Below are positions 42,303 to 51,015 of a stretch of DNA of 64,000 bases, one piece after another. The position numbers and the translations under genes were made by a program. Position 1 is the stretch's first letter. The number at the start of each line of letters is the position of its first letter. Source of the stretch: Streptomyces sp. CC0208 (lineage in GTDB: Bacteria; Actinomycetota; Actinomycetes; Streptomycetales; Streptomycetaceae); contig NZ_CP031969.1 of NCBI RefSeq assembly GCF_003443735.1, forward strand, positions 4,774,001-4,838,000. The letters run 5' to 3'. The notes under the pieces were generated by a model that was not told where the DNA came from, did not search any database, and worked only from the letters and a program-made list of their open reading frames with translations.

Positions 42303-44264
42303 GTGCCGATCGGGGCTTGGCCTGACCGCGGGGGCGAAGTCCGGGATGCCGTTCTTTCGGTGTTTCGCCGGAATGAATATATGCGGGAGATCGACACGGG
42401 AGCGCGGGTGGCGTCCCCCGGAACCGGGTGCGACGGGTTGGTCGGCACCTGTCCGGTGGACAAGCCCGTCGACTCCGTGGCCGTCGGCGTATTGGCCCGG
42501 TTTCTCGCGCAGTTGACTCTCGTCCGCAAAGAGGCCCTGCCCGCGCTGCCCGCCGAGTGGTCGCGCAACGAGAGGGACAGCAGGGCTTATCTGGACACCC
42601 TCGTCCGGCATGCGAAGCGGCGGATGCTCGACCCCAACTGGACTGCGATTGGCGGGCTGTTCGCCGTACTCGGAGTGCCGGGTGACCGGCTGGTGAGGTT
42701 CGCCGAGCAGGTTCCTGCCATGTCCCGCCGGCCCTACGGTCTCCTGCTCACCAACCTCGCCCGCGACAACGTCACCATCCTGGAGGGGCCCAAGCTCGCG
42801 GAGGCGGGTCTCGACTGGACCTCGGCGTCGTATGGTGACCCGCTGCACGGTCTCGCCGGCCACGTGGTGCGGATGCGTTATCCCCAGGACCAAGTGAACG
42901 AGGTCGTCCAGGCGTGGGCATGCGAGATGCGGCGTATCCGGCCGCCGGCCGTCAGCGGGCTCGACCGTGACCTGCCGTACTACCTCGACTTCGAGCGCAT
43001 CCACGCCGCGTACGACGACGTGATCCGTGCGGCGAGGTCTCTTGGTGACTCGATCGAAAACCTCGCGCTGCTGGCGGCGGCCTCCGATATCGGTACGGCC
43101 CTGAAGCGGGCCGCCGGCCTGCTCGGCATGTCCGAGGTCCCGCCCGAGAAGGAGATCGCGGACGCCCTGTTTCGGTGGCAGGCCGCGCGTCTCGTGCGTG
43201 CGGCCGAGCGGGTGCCGGACTCGCTGTTCCGGTGGCGGTGTGACGACCGTGTCCCCGAACGGGACGACTTCCCGTCGGATCTGGTGCGCCGTGCCTTGGC
43301 GGTAGAGGGTGTCGCCCCAGCCGATCGGGTCTTCCGCGGGACGGCGCATCTCAACACCGTCGTGCAGCTCGAGAACTACCCCGACCCCGTGGTGGTCCGT
43401 CGCGAGACCGCGGCGGCCCCGCGCCGTGAGCAAGGGCTCCTGCCCGAACATGCCGTACTGCAGGTGATCGAGCGGTCCGGCGTGCAGGTGCGGGCCCCAC
43501 GGATCCTGGCGCTGGGTTACGACGATCGCCGACGCCACGTCGCGATCCATACGTACGAGGGTCCCGGGGGCCGGTCTCCCCAGCATCCCGTGGACGGGCT
43601 GCTGCCCGCTGAGGCGGACGAACTCGTCGACGAACTCGCCGCGCTCGCCGAGGTGGATCATTCGTCCCTGCCGTCCAACGAGCCGGAGGGGGGCTTCTAC
43701 CGCTGGCTGGCCGAGCGGCTTGCCGACTTCGTCGCCGCTCTTCCCGACGCGACCCTGCGGGCCGCTGACCAGCGAGGTCTGCCGGACGGTGATCTGCTCC
43801 GGCAGATCCTCGGCCGTTACAAAGTGAGTGACCGGGCCCCCGTTCTGCTCCACGGCGACCTCAACCCCTGGAATCTGGTGCGTGCCGGACGCCAGGGCGG
43901 GCTGACGATCATCGACTGGGAGATGGGGATGATCGGCGATCCCCTGTACGACCTCGTACGCCATCTGCATCTGACACCGACGCGGACGGAGATGCGGGTG
44001 CGCATGTTCGACCGCTGGAGCAAGAAGCTTCCTGCCGAGTGTGTCGTGGGGTGGGAGGAGGACTGGCGGGTCTACCGCTACATCGAGCAGATTCGTTCTG
44101 CCTACGTGGACCTGGACCGGATGACGACGGGAGCAGCACTGAGCACCCCGAACGTCCGACGGGCCGTCGACGCGTACGAGATGACCCTGTCCGCCGCCAC
44201 AGGCTCTCTGGGGCTGCGCAGGCGTGTTGTGCCGAAGGTGCCTGCCTCGCTCAAGGTGTCCTGA
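42303..44264 (+). CDS. APH-family phosphotransferase with a degenerate second kinase-like half
   Basis: GTG 42303, with AGGAG 5 bases upstream, gives 653 residues (upstream in-frame starts at 42237 and 42270 lack a good site). Residues about 340-630 are an aminoglycoside-phosphotransferase-type kinase: HGDLNPWNLV catalytic loop and IIDWEMGMIGDPLYDLVRH metal loop. Residues about 110-260 resemble a second kinase C-lobe (LLLTNLARDNVTIL, AGLDWTSASYGDPLHGLAGHVVRM), but the HGD is replaced by LTN, so it is probably inactive. The role and substrate are unknown; it follows the GntR array. Confidence 0.82.
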   Translation: MPIGAWPDRGGEVRDAVLSVFRRNEYMREIDTGARVASPGTGCDGLVGTCPVDKPVDSVAVGVLARFLAQLTLVRKEALPALPAEWSRNERDSRAYLDTLVRHAKRRMLDPNWTAIGGLFAVLGVPGDRLVRFAEQVPAMSRRPYGLLLTNLARDNVTILEGPKLAEAGLDWTSASYGDPLHGLAGHVVRMRYPQDQVNEVVQAWACEMRRIRPPAVSGLDRDLPYYLDFERIHAAYDDVIRAARSLGDSIENLALLAAASDIGTALKRAAGLLGMSEVPPEKEIADALFRWQAARLVRAAERVPDSLFRWRCDDRVPERDDFPSDLVRRALAVEGVAPADRVFRGTAHLNTVVQLENYPDPVVVRRETAAAPRREQGLLPEHAVLQVIERSGVQVRAPRILALGYDDRRRHVAIHTYEGPGGRSPQHPVDGLLPAEADELVDELAALAEVDHSSLPSNEPEGGFYRWLAERLADFVAALPDATLRAADQRGLPDGDLLRQILGRYKVSDRAPVLLHGDLNPWNLVRAGRQGGLTIIDWEMGMIGDPLYDLVRHLHLTPTRTEMRVRMFDRWSKKLPAECVVGWEEDWRVYRYIEQIRSAYVDLDRMTTGAALSTPNVRRAVDAYEMTLSAATGSLGLRRRVVPKVPASLKVS

Positions 44265-44281
44265 CTCCTGATCCCGGTGCG

Positions 44282-44287
44282 TAGGCT
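44282..44287 (+). promoter_or_regulatory. Candidate -10 of leaderless tetR-family gene
   Basis: TAGGCT lies 6 bases before the ATG at 44294. Confidence 0.55.
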
Positions 44288-44293
44288 CACCCC

Positions 44294-44902
44294 ATGACCG
44301 CCCCCGGCCTGCGTGAGCGCAAGAAGCAGCGGATGTACGAGACCGTGTCCGAGATCGCCGTCCGGCTGTTTCTGGAGAAGGGCTTCGACGCCGTCTCCGT
44401 GGCCGAGATCGCCGCCGCCGCAGAGATCTCCAAGCCGACCCTGTTCCGGTACTTCCCGGCCAAGGAGGATCTCGTCCTCCACCGGATCGCCGATCATGAG
44501 GACGAGGCGGCGCGGGTCGTGAGCCAGTCGGACGAGGCGCCGCTCGTGGCCCTGCGGCGGCACTTCCTGGACGGGCTGGAGCGGAAGGATCCCGTCACCG
44601 GGCTCAATGATCACCCCGACGTCCTGGCCTTTCACTCGCTGCTCTACGGCACCCCCGCCCTTGTCGCCCGTGCCCACGGTCATCTGGAACGGCAGGAGGC
44701 CGCGCTCGCCGAGGTGCTCGGGGGAGATCTCGACGCGCGGCTGGCCGCCGGGCAGATCATCGCCGTGCGGCGGATTCTCGCTATGGAGAACTGGGGGCGG
44801 ATTGCGAAAGGGGAGTCCGTCGAGGACGTTCGTGGGGATGCCGTGGCCGCGGCCGAGCGAGGGTTCGGGGTGCTGGCGGACGGGTTGCCGTGGCTCGCCT
44901 GA
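44294..44902 (+). CDS. TetR family regulator
   Basis: The 202-residue protein has a TetR helix-turn-helix at about 12-60 (YETVSEIAVRLFLEKGFDAVSV, ISKPTLFRYFPAKEDLV). The C-terminal ligand domain is not assignable. It precedes a helicase gene, and a palindrome lies between the two. Confidence 0.9.
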   Translation: MTAPGLRERKKQRMYETVSEIAVRLFLEKGFDAVSVAEIAAAAEISKPTLFRYFPAKEDLVLHRIADHEDEAARVVSQSDEAPLVALRRHFLDGLERKDPVTGLNDHPDVLAFHSLLYGTPALVARAHGHLERQEAALAEVLGGDLDARLAAGQIIAVRRILAMENWGRIAKGESVEDVRGDAVAAAERGFGVLADGLPWLA

Positions 44903-44911
44903 GTGAGGGCG

Positions 44912-44927
44912 GGTAAAAAATTTAACC
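44912..44927. promoter_or_regulatory. AT-rich palindrome between tetR-family and helD-like genes
   Basis: GGTAAAAAATTTAACC has near-complementary arms (GGTAAA, TTTAACC) and is strikingly AT-rich here. It lies 18 bases before the TAGGCT of the helicase gene, near its -35 region, and is a candidate TetR-family operator. Confidence 0.5.
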
Positions 44928-44945
44928 GAGTTGCATTTTCTCGCG

Positions 44946-44951
44946 TAGGCT
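44946..44951 (+). promoter_or_regulatory. Candidate -10 of leaderless helD-like gene
   Basis: TAGGCT lies 6 bases before the ATG at 44958, the same arrangement as in the adjacent tetR-family gene. Confidence 0.55.
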
Positions 44952-44957
44952 CGTCCC

Positions 44958-47000
44958 ATGACGTCAGCCGATCCCGCTCCCCGTCTCGCCCTGAAAGAGT
45001 CCCTGCACCTCGAGCGCGTCCACCACGACCGTTGCCGTACCGCCCTGGCCGCCATGGTCGACGGGGCGCAGGAACAGGTCGTCGTCGGGGAGGACGTCTC
45101 CGCCTCGGGGGCCGATGCCGAAGTCCTCGGGTATCAGTTGCGGAGTCAGGCCAAGGAGATGCGGGAGCTTCCCGATGGGCCCTTGTTCTTCGGGAAGCTG
45201 GAGTTCGACCGCGGCGACCATGCCGGGCAGGCGTATCACCTGGGCCGGCTCCGGATCACCGAGCACCCCGCCGCCCCGCCCCTGGTCGTCGACTGGCGTG
45301 CGCCCGTCTCCCGGGCCTTCTACCAGGCGAGCGCCCGCGATCCGCAGGGGGTCGCGGTACGGCGACGGTTCGGGTGGGCGGCGGGCAGCAAGGGGGAGTC
45401 CGCCGACCTCACCGGGCTGGAGGACGAGCACCTGAGCAAGGGGGATTCGGGGCCCAGTGCCATCGTCGCCCGGGAGATCGAACGGCCCCGTGTCGGGCCC
45501 ATGCGGGACATCGCCGCGACCATCCAGCCCGAGCAGGACGATCTCGTACGAGGGGACCTCGCCCTCTCCGTGTGTGTCCAGGGGGCTCCCGGGACCGGCA
45601 AGACCGCCGTCGGGCTGCATCGTGCCGCCTATCTGCTGTACACCCACCCGCAGCGGATGCGGCGCGGCGGGCTTCTCGTGCTCGGACCCAACCGGACCTT
45701 CCTCTCCTACATCTCCCAGGTGCTGCCCGCGCTCGGGGAGACCGGCGTACGGCAGTCCACGCTTCAGGACGAGATCGCCCGCCACCCGGTCACCGGGACC
45801 GATGCCCGCGCCACCGCCGTCCTGAAGCACGACCCCCGGATGGCGGAGGTGCTGCGCCGGGCGCTGTACGCGCGTGCCACGACTGCACACGTCAACTCCC
45901 TGGAGATCAAGGACGGTTCGTACAGCTGGCGGGTCGGGGCCGGTGAACTCGCGCGGATCGTGGCGGACGTACGGGAGGAGGAGCCGCCCTACGGGACCGG
46001 GCGGGAGCGGGTGCGCAGCCGGGTGGTGCGGTGTGTGCAGTTGCAGGCCGAGCGGCGGGCCGGGCCGCAGAACGGCGCCTGGGTGCAGCGGGTTTCGCGG
46101 TCCCGGGTGATCGGGGCGTTCCTCGACGCCGTGTGGCCCAAGGTGCGGCCCGAGGAGGTCGTAGCCGAACTGCTGGGTGATCAAGAGAAGTTGGCGGCCG
46201 CCGCCGACGGGGTTCTCGATGCCGAGGAGCAGAAGCACCTGCTGTGGGCCAGGCCGCCGAGGTCGTGGAAGTCGGCGCGGTGGTCGGCGGCCGATCTGGT
46301 GCTGCTCGACGAGGCCGCCGGGCTGGTGGAACATCCTGAGGGGTACGGCCATCTCGTCGTCGACGAGGCGCAGGATCTGTCGCCGATGGAGTGCCGGGCG
46401 ATCGCCCGCCGGGCCCGTTTCGGGTCGGTCACCGTGCTCGGGGACCTGGCGCAGGGGACCACGCCCTGGGCGGCCCGCTCGTGGGACACCGTCCTGCGGC
46501 ACCTCGGCAAGCCGGACGCTGCCGTCGTACCGCTGACCATCGGGTTCCGGGTGCCGCAGGCCGTCGTCGGGCTTGCCAACCGGCTGCTCGGGCGACTGGA
46601 TGTGGAGGTGCCGGAGGGGCGTTCCCTGCGCGGGGACGGGGAGTTGGTCCTCCGGCCCACTCCACCGGACGCCTTGCCGGACGCGGTCGTGGACGCCGTA
46701 CGGGGCTCGCTCGCGCACGAGGGGTCCGTCGGGGTCGTCGCGGCCGACGCCGACGTGGACCGCGTACGGCAGGCCCTCGACGCGGCCGGGATCGCCGCCG
46801 CGGGGCCGGACGAGCTGGGTGCGCGGGTGAGCGTCGTACCGGCCGGTGTGGTCAAGGGGCTCGAGTACGACCATGTGGTGGCCGTCGAGCCTGCCGCGAT
46901 CGCGGAGGCGGAGGAACGGGGGCTGCACCGGCTGTATGTCGTGCTGACCCGGGCGGTGTCGCGGCTGGTGGTGGTGCACGGGCGGCCGCTGCCGTTCTAG
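44958..47000 (+). CDS. HelD-like superfamily 1 ATPase
   Basis: The 680-residue protein has Walker A QGAPGTGKTAVGLHRAAYLLY near 210, the motif VVDEAQDLSPMECRAI (DEAQ) near 475 and C-terminal GLEYDHVVAVEP and YVVLTRAVSRLVVVH blocks. HelD proteins remove RNA polymerase from DNA or recycle it, and some Streptomyces relatives (HelR) protect it from rifamycins. The N-terminal part (EQVVVGEDVS, WRAPVSRAFYQ) is that of HelD and not of UvrD. No rifamycin-associated repeat is visible upstream. Confidence 0.88.
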   Translation: MTSADPAPRLALKESLHLERVHHDRCRTALAAMVDGAQEQVVVGEDVSASGADAEVLGYQLRSQAKEMRELPDGPLFFGKLEFDRGDHAGQAYHLGRLRITEHPAAPPLVVDWRAPVSRAFYQASARDPQGVAVRRRFGWAAGSKGESADLTGLEDEHLSKGDSGPSAIVAREIERPRVGPMRDIAATIQPEQDDLVRGDLALSVCVQGAPGTGKTAVGLHRAAYLLYTHPQRMRRGGLLVLGPNRTFLSYISQVLPALGETGVRQSTLQDEIARHPVTGTDARATAVLKHDPRMAEVLRRALYARATTAHVNSLEIKDGSYSWRVGAGELARIVADVREEEPPYGTGRERVRSRVVRCVQLQAERRAGPQNGAWVQRVSRSRVIGAFLDAVWPKVRPEEVVAELLGDQEKLAAAADGVLDAEEQKHLLWARPPRSWKSARWSAADLVLLDEAAGLVEHPEGYGHLVVDEAQDLSPMECRAIARRARFGSVTVLGDLAQGTTPWAARSWDTVLRHLGKPDAAVVPLTIGFRVPQAVVGLANRLLGRLDVEVPEGRSLRGDGELVLRPTPPDALPDAVVDAVRGSLAHEGSVGVVAADADVDRVRQALDAAGIAAAGPDELGARVSVVPAGVVKGLEYDHVVAVEPAAIAEAEERGLHRLYVVLTRAVSRLVVVHGRPLPF

Positions 47001-47115
47001 CGCGGTGGCGGCCGCCCGGGGGAGTGTGGCCGTCGGGGGAGACCGGTGGTGGCCGGCCGTGGGTGTGTGCGGTGGCGGCCGCCCCGGGAGAGCGCGGCGG
47101 CCGCCCGCGATCAGG

Positions 47116-47964
47116 TCAGGCGTGTTCGAGCAGCGGCAGCAACTGTTCCTCCTCGTAGGTCAGATGGGTTTCCAGCTCGGTCGTCAGACGGTCGACCTCC
47201 GCGCGGACGATGTCGAGGTCCGTGCCGGAGAGGGTCTCCCGCAACTCCTCGACCAGCGCGGCGATGTGTTCGTGCTCGGCCCGCAGCCGGTCGAAAGCCG
47301 GGGCGGCCTCGGGGTGGCGCTCGGCCAGGAAGGGGAACATCGCCACGTCCTCACCGGTGTGGTGGTTGTGCAGGCCCTGGCAGAACGTCAGGCAGTTGAC
47401 GCGGAGTTGGGCGCCGAGGGTGGAGGTGCCGGTGCCTGCCGCCAACTCCTTGCGGATGAGAGCCAGTTCGCGGCGGAAGACGTCATGGACGAGCTTGACC
47501 GCCTCGCCCGGGGAGGAGGCGTTGATGTTCGGCGGGCCCGGGCGGGCGATCTCGTGCAGGGCGACCACGGGGAGGACCCGGTCGGTCTTCTCCTGGTACA
47601 CGGCCCAGCCGCGGTCCGACTCCACGGCTCGCGCGAAGGCTCGGTCCCGTTCCTCGCCGGTCAGGACGACCGCCTTCGCCTCGTAGGTGAACACCCCGCT
47701 TTCCACGGTGACTTGAGGGTTCGCGACAAGATTGCGGTACCAGTCGGGGTGGCGGGGCGAGCCGCCCGCCGAGGCGATCACGAGGATGCGGTCGCCGCCG
47801 TCGGGGAGATAGCCGACGGGAGTGGTGTGCGGGGTGCCGGTGCGGGCGCCGGTGGTGGTCAGGAGGATCAGGCGGCCGCCCTCGAAGGGGCCGCCGACCC
47901 GGCCGTGGTTCGCGCGGAACTCGTCGATGATCCGCTGGTTGAAGTCCTGGACGGGGTGGGGCAC
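47116..47964 (-). CDS. Deazaflavin-dependent nitroreductase-like/hemerythrin fusion
   Basis: The GTG at 47964 gives 282 residues. Residues 1-130 resemble the F420-binding Ddn nitroreductase family (RLILLTTTGARTGTPHTTPVGY, HPDWYRNLVANPQVTV). Residues about 140-282 are a hemerythrin-like helical bundle with His/Glu iron ligands (LVHDVFRREL, LHNHHTGEDVAMFPFL, RAEHEHIAALVEEL, LETHLTYEEEQLLPLL). A redox enzyme joined to an O2 or NO-sensing di-iron domain is plausible. The function is inferred. Confidence 0.82.
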   Translation of the reverse strand: MPHPVQDFNQRIIDEFRANHGRVGGPFEGGRLILLTTTGARTGTPHTTPVGYLPDGGDRILVIASAGGSPRHPDWYRNLVANPQVTVESGVFTYEAKAVVLTGEERDRAFARAVESDRGWAVYQEKTDRVLPVVALHEIARPGPPNINASSPGEAVKLVHDVFRRELALIRKELAAGTGTSTLGAQLRVNCLTFCQGLHNHHTGEDVAMFPFLAERHPEAAPAFDRLRAEHEHIAALVEELRETLSGTDLDIVRAEVDRLTTELETHLTYEEEQLLPLLEHA

Positions 47965-48108
47965 TCTCTCTTCTTTCTCTCGCTGGTCTTCATGGAGGCG
48001 AAGGCGGAGAGAAAGGGGCGGGCTCCTGGCCCGCCCTGGCCTCATTCAGAGGCCGGGCACCCAACTCGCTCACGGCACAAGGCCGACCCGGCAGTCATGC
48101 ACGCACGG

Positions 48109-48114
48109 TAACGT
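48109..48114 (+). promoter_or_regulatory. Candidate -10 of leaderless rraA-like gene
   Basis: TAACGT lies 7 bases before the ATG at 48122. Confidence 0.5.
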
Positions 48115-48121
48115 CCGGGGC

Positions 48122-48757
48122 ATGATCGAGACCACCGAGTTTGCGGACATTCCCACGACCACTCTGGCCGATCTGCTCGGTCGCGACCGGGTCATGGACA
48201 TCGGGATACGGCCGTTGTGGGGGCCGGGGCCGGTGCCGGTGCCGAGGGTCGCGGGACCCGCGTTCACCGTACGGTGCCCTCCCGGCGACAACCTCATGCT
48301 GCACGCGGCGATCCACCGCGCGCCGGCCGGCTCGGTGATCGTGGTCGAGTCGGGGGACCTCGACCACGCCCTGGCCGGCGGGAACGTGTGTGCGGTCGCG
48401 CAGCGGCGCGGAGTCGCCGGGTTCGTCCTCGACGGGCTGATCCGCGACCTGGCCGAGGTGCGGGAGGCCCGTTTCCCCGTCTTCGCGCGGGGTGTCATTC
48501 CGATCCCGGGCGCGAAGAGCGCCGTGGCGCCGCTGGGCGGGAGCGTGCGGTGCGGCGGGGTGCGGGTCGAGGCCGGGGATGTGGTGGTCGCCGACGAGGA
48601 GGGGGTCGTGGCGGTCCCCGCCGCACGGCGGGCCGACGTCCTCGCCGCTGCCCGCGCCAAGCTGGCGAAGGAGGCGGCCGAGACGCTCGACGACTGGGAG
48701 GCGGCGCACCGGGCTCGTATCGACGAGATCCTCGCGCAGGGCGGGTTCGAGGGCTGA
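48122..48757 (+). CDS. RraA-like protein (HMG/CHA aldolase family)
   Basis: The 211-residue protein has the RraA fold signature: RVAGPAFTVRCPPGDNLMLH near 40 and GFVLDGLIRDLAEVREARFPVFARG near 105, where Arg and Asp lie in the aldolase metal site. The family includes RNase E regulators and 4-hydroxy-4-methyl-2-oxoglutarate aldolases, and Streptomyces forms are more probably enzymes. Confidence 0.85.
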   Translation: MIETTEFADIPTTTLADLLGRDRVMDIGIRPLWGPGPVPVPRVAGPAFTVRCPPGDNLMLHAAIHRAPAGSVIVVESGDLDHALAGGNVCAVAQRRGVAGFVLDGLIRDLAEVREARFPVFARGVIPIPGAKSAVAPLGGSVRCGGVRVEAGDVVVADEEGVVAVPAARRADVLAAARAKLAKEAAETLDDWEAAHRARIDEILAQGGFEG

Positions 48758-48807
48758 AGGCTGAGGCCTAAAGGGTGAGAGCTGTGGCTGAAGGGTGCGG
48801 GCTGAGC

Positions 48808-49302
48808 ATGCTTCTCTTTCTGGACGTCGACGGGACGCTGCTGCCGTTCGGGGCGGCGGGGCCGTATCCGCTGTACGAACCGGCCTATCCGCTGCCTGGG
48901 GCCGTCAGCGATCACCCGCTGCTGACGCGCGTGGACCCCGCGCTCGGTGCGCGGCTGACGTCGCTCGGCTGTGAGCTGGTGTGGGCCACGACCTGGGGTG
49001 ACGATGCCAACGCCGTCCTGGCGCCCTGGCTCGGGTTGCCCCGGCTGCCGCTCGTGGACTGGTCGGACTCGGACGACGAGGAGGAGCAGCCCGGCCTGCA
49101 CTGGAAGACCCGCTCCCTCGTCTCCTGGGCGGCCGGACGACCGTTCGTCTGGGTCGACGACGAGATCACCGATGCTGACAGGGCCTGGGTGGCGGCCGGT
49201 CATCCACAACGGGCTCTCCTGCACCGAGTGGATCACCAAGTGGGGCTCACGGAAGGGGACTTCGCGGTGCTGGAGGAGTGGCTGACGGGAGGGGAGTGGT
49301 GA
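48808..49302 (+). CDS. HAD-domain hydrolase-like protein
   Basis: The ATG at 48808 gives 164 residues starting MLLFLDVDGTLLPFG, HAD motif I DVDGT. TTWGDDAN (near 63) is the motif II region and FVWVDDEITDADR (near 115) the acidic motif IV. This short HAD form without cap is common in Streptomyces. The substrate is unknown. Confidence 0.83.
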   Translation: MLLFLDVDGTLLPFGAAGPYPLYEPAYPLPGAVSDHPLLTRVDPALGARLTSLGCELVWATTWGDDANAVLAPWLGLPRLPLVDWSDSDDEEEQPGLHWKTRSLVSWAAGRPFVWVDDEITDADRAWVAAGHPQRALLHRVDHQVGLTEGDFAVLEEWLTGGEW

Positions 49303-49340
49303 CCGGGGATAGCGGGTGGCCGACCGAGTCCCGCGCCCCC

Positions 49341-49346
49341 TACGGT
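49341..49346 (+). promoter_or_regulatory. Candidate -10 of leaderless methyltransferase gene
   Basis: TACGGT lies 7 bases before the ATG at 49354. Confidence 0.5.
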
Positions 49347-49353
49347 CGCCCGC

Positions 49354-50079
49354 ATGGCTGACGAAGGCTTCACCCATCCACGGCTCGCCGCGATCTACGA
49401 CGCGCTCGATCCGGATCGCAGCGACCTCGACGCGTACGTCCGCATGGTCGAGGAGTTCGGGGCGCGGCAGGTGCTGGATGTCGGCTGCGGGACAGGGGTG
49501 TTCGCGCTGCTGCTGGCCGGGCGGGGTGTCGAGGTCGTCGGAGTCGATCCCGCCCTGGCCTCGCTCGACGTGGCCCGGGGGAAACCGGGGAGCGAGCGGG
49601 TGCGCTGGATCCATGGCGATGCCCGCGAACTGCCCCCGCTGTGCGTCGACTTGGTGACCATGACGGCCAACGTCGCCCAGCAGATCGTAGGGGCGGATGC
49701 CTGGCGGGAGACGCTGCGGGGGGCGTACGCGGCGCTACGGCCCGGTGGGCGGCTGGTGTTCGAGGCGCGGGACCCCGTGCGGCGGGCCTGGGAGGAGTGG
49801 AACCGGGAGGCGTCGTACGCCGTGACGGACGTGCCCGGTGCCGGGGAGGTGGAGCGCTGGGTCGAAGTGACCGCTGTGGACGGGCAGTTGGTGACGTTCC
49901 GGTGGACCTATGTGTTCGCCTCGGACGGGCGGACGCTGACCTCGGACTCGACGTTGCGCTTCCGGGAGCGGGCGGAGGTCGAGGCGGAACTGGGCGTGCG
50001 GGGGTTCGTGCTGGAGGACGTACGGGATGCGCCGGACCGGCCGGGCAAGGAGCTGGTGTTCGTGGCGCGGCGACCCTAG
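49354..50079 (+). CDS. Class I SAM-dependent methyltransferase
   Basis: The 241-residue protein has motif I VLDVGCGTGVFALLLAGRG near 40, VVGVDPALASL (acidic end of beta-2) and a motif IV region VDLVTMTANVAQQIV near 103. The acceptor is unknown. Confidence 0.9.
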   Translation: MADEGFTHPRLAAIYDALDPDRSDLDAYVRMVEEFGARQVLDVGCGTGVFALLLAGRGVEVVGVDPALASLDVARGKPGSERVRWIHGDARELPPLCVDLVTMTANVAQQIVGADAWRETLRGAYAALRPGGRLVFEARDPVRRAWEEWNREASYAVTDVPGAGEVERWVEVTAVDGQLVTFRWTYVFASDGRTLTSDSTLRFRERAEVEAELGVRGFVLEDVRDAPDRPGKELVFVARRP

Positions 50080-50168
50080 GGCTGGCACCTGTGCGCCGGA
50101 CTCGATGAAGCGAAGGAGTGATCAAGGGGTTCGCTGAAGTCGCGTCGGCGGTGTCGTCGGGCTGCTCG

Positions 50169-50909
50169 TCAGGACCGGGCGAGGACGCAGAACTCGTGGC
50201 CCTCCGGGTCGGACAGACATGTCCACGGGACGTCACCCTGGCCGAGGTCGAGGTCGGTGGCGCCGAGGGCACGCAGCCGGTGCACCTCCGCGGCCTTGTC
50301 GTCACCCGGGTACGGCAGCAGGTCGAGATGGACGCGGTCCGGCACGGTCTTCCCGTCGGGGGAGCGGAGGAACTCCAGATACGGGCCGGTCCCCGCGGCG
50401 GAACGCAGCGTCGCCTGATCGTCGGTCACCTCGTGCGGGGTCCAGTCCGTCGCCGCGCCCCAGAACCGGGCCATGGCCCGCGGATCCACACAGTCCACGA
50501 CCACGGCCGCGATCGGCCCGGTGTCCCGGTAGACCTCCCTGGGCTCCAGCACGCAGAACTCGTTGCCCTCGGGGTCGGCGAGGACCGTCCACGGCACGTC
50601 GCCCTGGCCGACGTCGACGGGCGTCGCACCGGCGGCCCTCAGACGCGCGACCAACTCCGCCTGATGGTCCGCGGAGGTGGTGGCGAGATCGAGATGCACC
50701 CGGTTCTTCGTCGCCGACTTGGGTTCCGGGACGGGCACGACGTCGATACCCAAGGCGACCGGGTCCGGCCAGACGAGACCGCCCGCGGGGCCGACGTAGG
50801 TGGTCACACCGGGACGGTAGGCAGTCCACCCGAGGGCCTCCGCCCAGAACCGGCCGACCGCCAACGCGTCGACAGCCTTGATGTTCACCTGAACAGGTCG
50901 CAGCGCCAT
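50169..50909 (-). CDS. Two-domain VOC (glyoxalase-like) protein
   Basis: ATG 50909 gives 246 residues (MALRPVQVNIKAVD). Two VOC domains follow each other, each with VHLDL and an end sequence DPEGNEFCVL or DPEGHEFCVL. TAGGAT lies 7 bases before the ATG. The role could be resistance or ring-cleavage type chemistry; it cannot be narrowed. Confidence 0.87.
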   Translation of the reverse strand: MALRPVQVNIKAVDALAVGRFWAEALGWTAYRPGVTTYVGPAGGLVWPDPVALGIDVVPVPEPKSATKNRVHLDLATTSADHQAELVARLRAAGATPVDVGQGDVPWTVLADPEGNEFCVLEPREVYRDTGPIAAVVVDCVDPRAMARFWGAATDWTPHEVTDDQATLRSAAGTGPYLEFLRSPDGKTVPDRVHLDLLPYPGDDKAAEVHRLRALGATDLDLGQGDVPWTCLSDPEGHEFCVLARS

Positions 50910-50916
50910 GGTGGTG

Positions 50917-50922
50917 ATCCTA
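50917..50922 (-). promoter_or_regulatory. Candidate -10 of leaderless VOC gene
   Basis: TAGGAT on the minus strand lies 7 bases before the ATG. Confidence 0.5.
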
Positions 50923-51015
50923 TGCAGTCGTCCCTCGGGGGGTGCCCGGCCCGCCTGCTCGTGCCGGCGGGGGCAGGGCGCCATGGACTCCCGCGCCGCC
51001 ATAGATTCCCGCGCC

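Noticed and set aside
44903..44957. Rifamycin-associated element before the HelD-like gene
   Set aside because: The GC-rich inverted repeat expected for that element is absent; only an AT-rich palindrome is present.
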